NCBI GenBank assembly: GCA_902826685.1
Contig: CADEFT010000003.1
Span: forward strand, 1-49,739
Direction of reading: 5' to 3'
DNA length: 49,739 bases
Source: an uncultured Acidobacteriota bacterium
GTDB taxonomy: Bacteria; Acidobacteriota; Terriglobia; Bryobacterales; Bryobacteraceae
The position numbers and the translations under genes were made by a program. Position 1 is the first letter of the stretch. Every line of letters starts with the position of its first letter. The notes beneath the pieces are model-generated. The model was not told the origin of the DNA. It saw only the letters and a program-made list of their open reading frames with translations, and made no database searches. This document shows positions 48,355 through 49,739 of this stretch, in pieces.

Positions 48355-49206
48355 ATGAACCGGATGAAGACCTTCGTACTGCTGAGCGCGCTTACCGCTC
48401 TGTTGATCTGGGGCGGACAGGCGCTTGGGGGCCGCGGCGGCGCGATGATCGCGGTGGTAATGGCCCTCGGAATGAATTTCTTCGCCTATTGGTTTTCCGA
48501 TAAGTTTGTCTTGAGGATGTATTCGGCGCGTGAGATCGGCCCCGCCGATGCCCCCGGCTACTTCCGGATGGTGCAGAAGCTCGCCACGGCGGCCAACCTG
48601 CCCATGCCGCGCCTCTACCTGATTCCCGAACAGGCGCCCAACGCCTTCGCCACCGGACGCAACCCGGCTCACGGCGTGGTCGCCGTCACCCAGGGCTTGA
48701 TGGAAATGCTCACCGAAGACGAGATCGAAGGCGTGGTGGCGCATGAATTGGCGCACATCAAGCATCGGGACACTCTGCTGATGTCGGTGGCCGCCACCAT
48801 CGTGGGCGCGCTCAGCAACCTGGCCAATTTCGCCATGTGGGGCGCCATGTTCGGCGGCCGTTCCGACGACGAGGATAACGGCGGCGCGCTGGGCGGCATC
48901 TTCGCCATGGTGGTGGCGATGTTCGCCGCGCCCATGGTGCAGATGGCCATCTCACGGGCCCGCGAGTTCATGGCCGACGAATTCGCCGCCCGCATCACGC
49001 GCAGTCCCATGAGCCTGGCCTCGGCCTTGCGCAAGATTGAAGGGATGGCGGCACGCGTGCCCATGCATCATGGTTCGCCCGAAACCGCCCACCTGTTCAT
49101 TCAGAATCCGTTCTCCGGCCAAGGGCTGGCGGCGCTGTTCCGCACCCACCCCTCTACCGCTGACCGGGTGAAACGCCTGCAGGAGATTGCTTCTTCCTTG
49201 CACTAG
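48355..49206 (+). CDS. htpX: Membrane zinc metalloprotease HtpX
   Basis: A 283-residue M48 peptidase with two N-terminal membrane helices (FVLLSALTALLIWGG and AMIAVVMALGMNFFAYWF). The zinc motif is H130-E131-x-x-H134 (VVAHELAHIKHRDT), with the third ligand Glu expected in REFMADEFAA, and a further pair of membrane segments between them. It degrades misfolded membrane proteins under heat or envelope stress. AAGGAG at 48338-48343 precedes ATG 48355; GTG 48343 lies inside that site. The 3' end overlaps the convergent propeller gene. Confidence 0.96.
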   Translation: MNRMKTFVLLSALTALLIWGGQALGGRGGAMIAVVMALGMNFFAYWFSDKFVLRMYSAREIGPADAPGYFRMVQKLATAANLPMPRLYLIPEQAPNAFATGRNPAHGVVAVTQGLMEMLTEDEIEGVVAHELAHIKHRDTLLMSVAATIVGALSNLANFAMWGAMFGGRSDDEDNGGALGGIFAMVVAMFAAPMVQMAISRAREFMADEFAARITRSPMSLASALRKIEGMAARVPMHHGSPETAHLFIQNPFSGQGLAALFRTHPSTADRVKRLQEIASSLH

Positions 49207-49739
49207 GCGGCGGCGGCTTGTCTGGATCGTCTCCATCGAGATTCGTTCTCTCGATGAACTTGTCGAGCACCACCGAACAGATCGCCGCCTTGCCATGCCG
49301 GTCGGATTGGAAATAGATCCGCTGGCTGGTGGGCGACCAGATGGGCGATACCAGATTCGCATCGGAAGATTTGTGTTCGCACAACGTCAGCTCGCGGTTG
49401 ACCGAGCGAAGCAGCACCAGCACGTAAGGCGCGGCCAGACTGCGGCTGGCGCCCACGAATACCGTACCGTCCGGATTCGGCGCAAAGCTGATGAACTGCG
49501 TGGTGTTCGCCACGAACTGATCCTGGCGCGTGTCGGGAACGATTTCGCGCAAGGTGACGGTCTTGTCCTTGGCGGCCAGATAGAGCACGGAGCGGCCGTC
49601 CGGCGCCCAATGAGCCGATCCGGCGCCGCTCTGCGCCACGCATAGTCTCTGGTTACTCTGGCCGTCGTAATTGACAAGCCACAACGAATCGCCCTTGTGG
49701 TACAGCACGCTCGCGCGCTTGGGCCGGGGCAGCGGGTGG
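49154..49739 (-). CDS. TolB-like beta-propeller protein (5' end cut by window edge)
   Basis: The frame is open from the right edge through HPLPRPKRASVLYHKGDSLW to the stop at 49154, giving about 194 residues. It has propeller repeats of the TolB/oligogalacturonide-lyase-like kind: SGAGSAHWAPDGRSVLYLAA, QFISFAPNPDGTVFVGASRS and VSPIWSPTSQRIYFQSDRHG. GTG 49708 is not the true start because the frame continues into conserved-looking sequence upstream. The C-terminal tail (DPDKPPPPSARKKQSP) overlaps htpX by 53 bases. The catalytic role is uncertain. Confidence 0.72.
   Translation of the reverse strand, partial: HPLPRPKRASVLYHKGDSLWLVNYDGQSNQRLCVAQSGAGSAHWAPDGRSVLYLAAKDKTVTLREIVPDTRQDQFVANTTQFISFAPNPDGTVFVGASRSLAAPYVLVLLRSVNRELTLCEHKSSDANLVSPIWSPTSQRIYFQSDRHGKAAICSVVLDKFIERTNLDGDDPDKPPPPSARKKQSPAGVSPGQR

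Overview
The window is GC-rich, gene-dense DNA from a Gram-negative bacterium with an outer membrane: it encodes flagellar L- and P-ring proteins, TonB-dependent receptors and a lipid A-type acyltransferase. Two TonB receptors carry an N-terminal carboxypeptidase-regulatory-like domain (Oar type). With a BlaI-type repressor, an XDH/PaoABC-like oxidoreductase, a DUF1326 protein and many small secreted proteins, this points to an Acidobacteriota soil bacterium, most likely of the Solibacteres/Bryobacterales group. That assignment is inference from gene content. No rRNA, tRNA, CRISPR array, prophage or intact insertion sequence was seen, and no gap between genes exceeds 300 bases.

Layout. 1-913: a BlaI/MecI repressor (cut by the window edge) with an operator-like palindrome inside its promoter, then a cold-shock protein. 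914-9415: metabolic genes, namely a serine hydrolase, a VOC protein, a FAH-fold hydrolase/amidohydrolase pair, and a divergent SDR-desaturase-TonB receptor run. This part ends with a VapB-like antitoxin next to a deleted PIN toxin. 9490-14199: a Tat-exported three-subunit molybdenum hydroxylase, followed by a small Cys-rich protein and a DUF1326 protein, closed by a good terminator. 14269-22923: an M28 peptidase, a coiled-coil secreted protein, and a leftward rhamnose/glycan locus (RhaI-type isomerase, Oar-type receptor, large unclassified glycosidase-like protein). 22970-26293: an ECF sigma factor, an anti-sigma factor with HEAT repeats, a DUF4097 protein and a double-PDZ protein, which look like an envelope-stress operon.

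26299-43348 is a large flagellar island built around a divergent promoter region at 38582-38789. Leftward run: fliK, flgD, flgE, fliN, fliO, fliP, fliQ, fliR, flhB, flhA, flhF, fliA, a FliY-like SpoA protein and a small DUF2802-like protein. Rightward run: flgF, flgG, flgA, flgH, flgI, flgJ. Together they supply the export gate, hook and its length control, distal rod, both bushing rings, and the FliA and FlhF regulators. fliM, fliL, motAB, flhG, fliE-J, flgBC and flagellin are absent here.

43294-49739: small unknown genes, an XRE regulator with a nearby palindrome, an LpxL-like acyltransferase, a PD-(D/E)XK-like protein of unknown role, YggS, a LacI-family regulator, HtpX, and a beta-propeller protein cut by the right edge. 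The most novel items are the glycosidase-like protein at 15643-18456, the PD-(D/E)XK-like protein at 45325-46581 and the HEAT-repeat anti-sigma factor. No clearly new multi-gene defence or mobile system was found.
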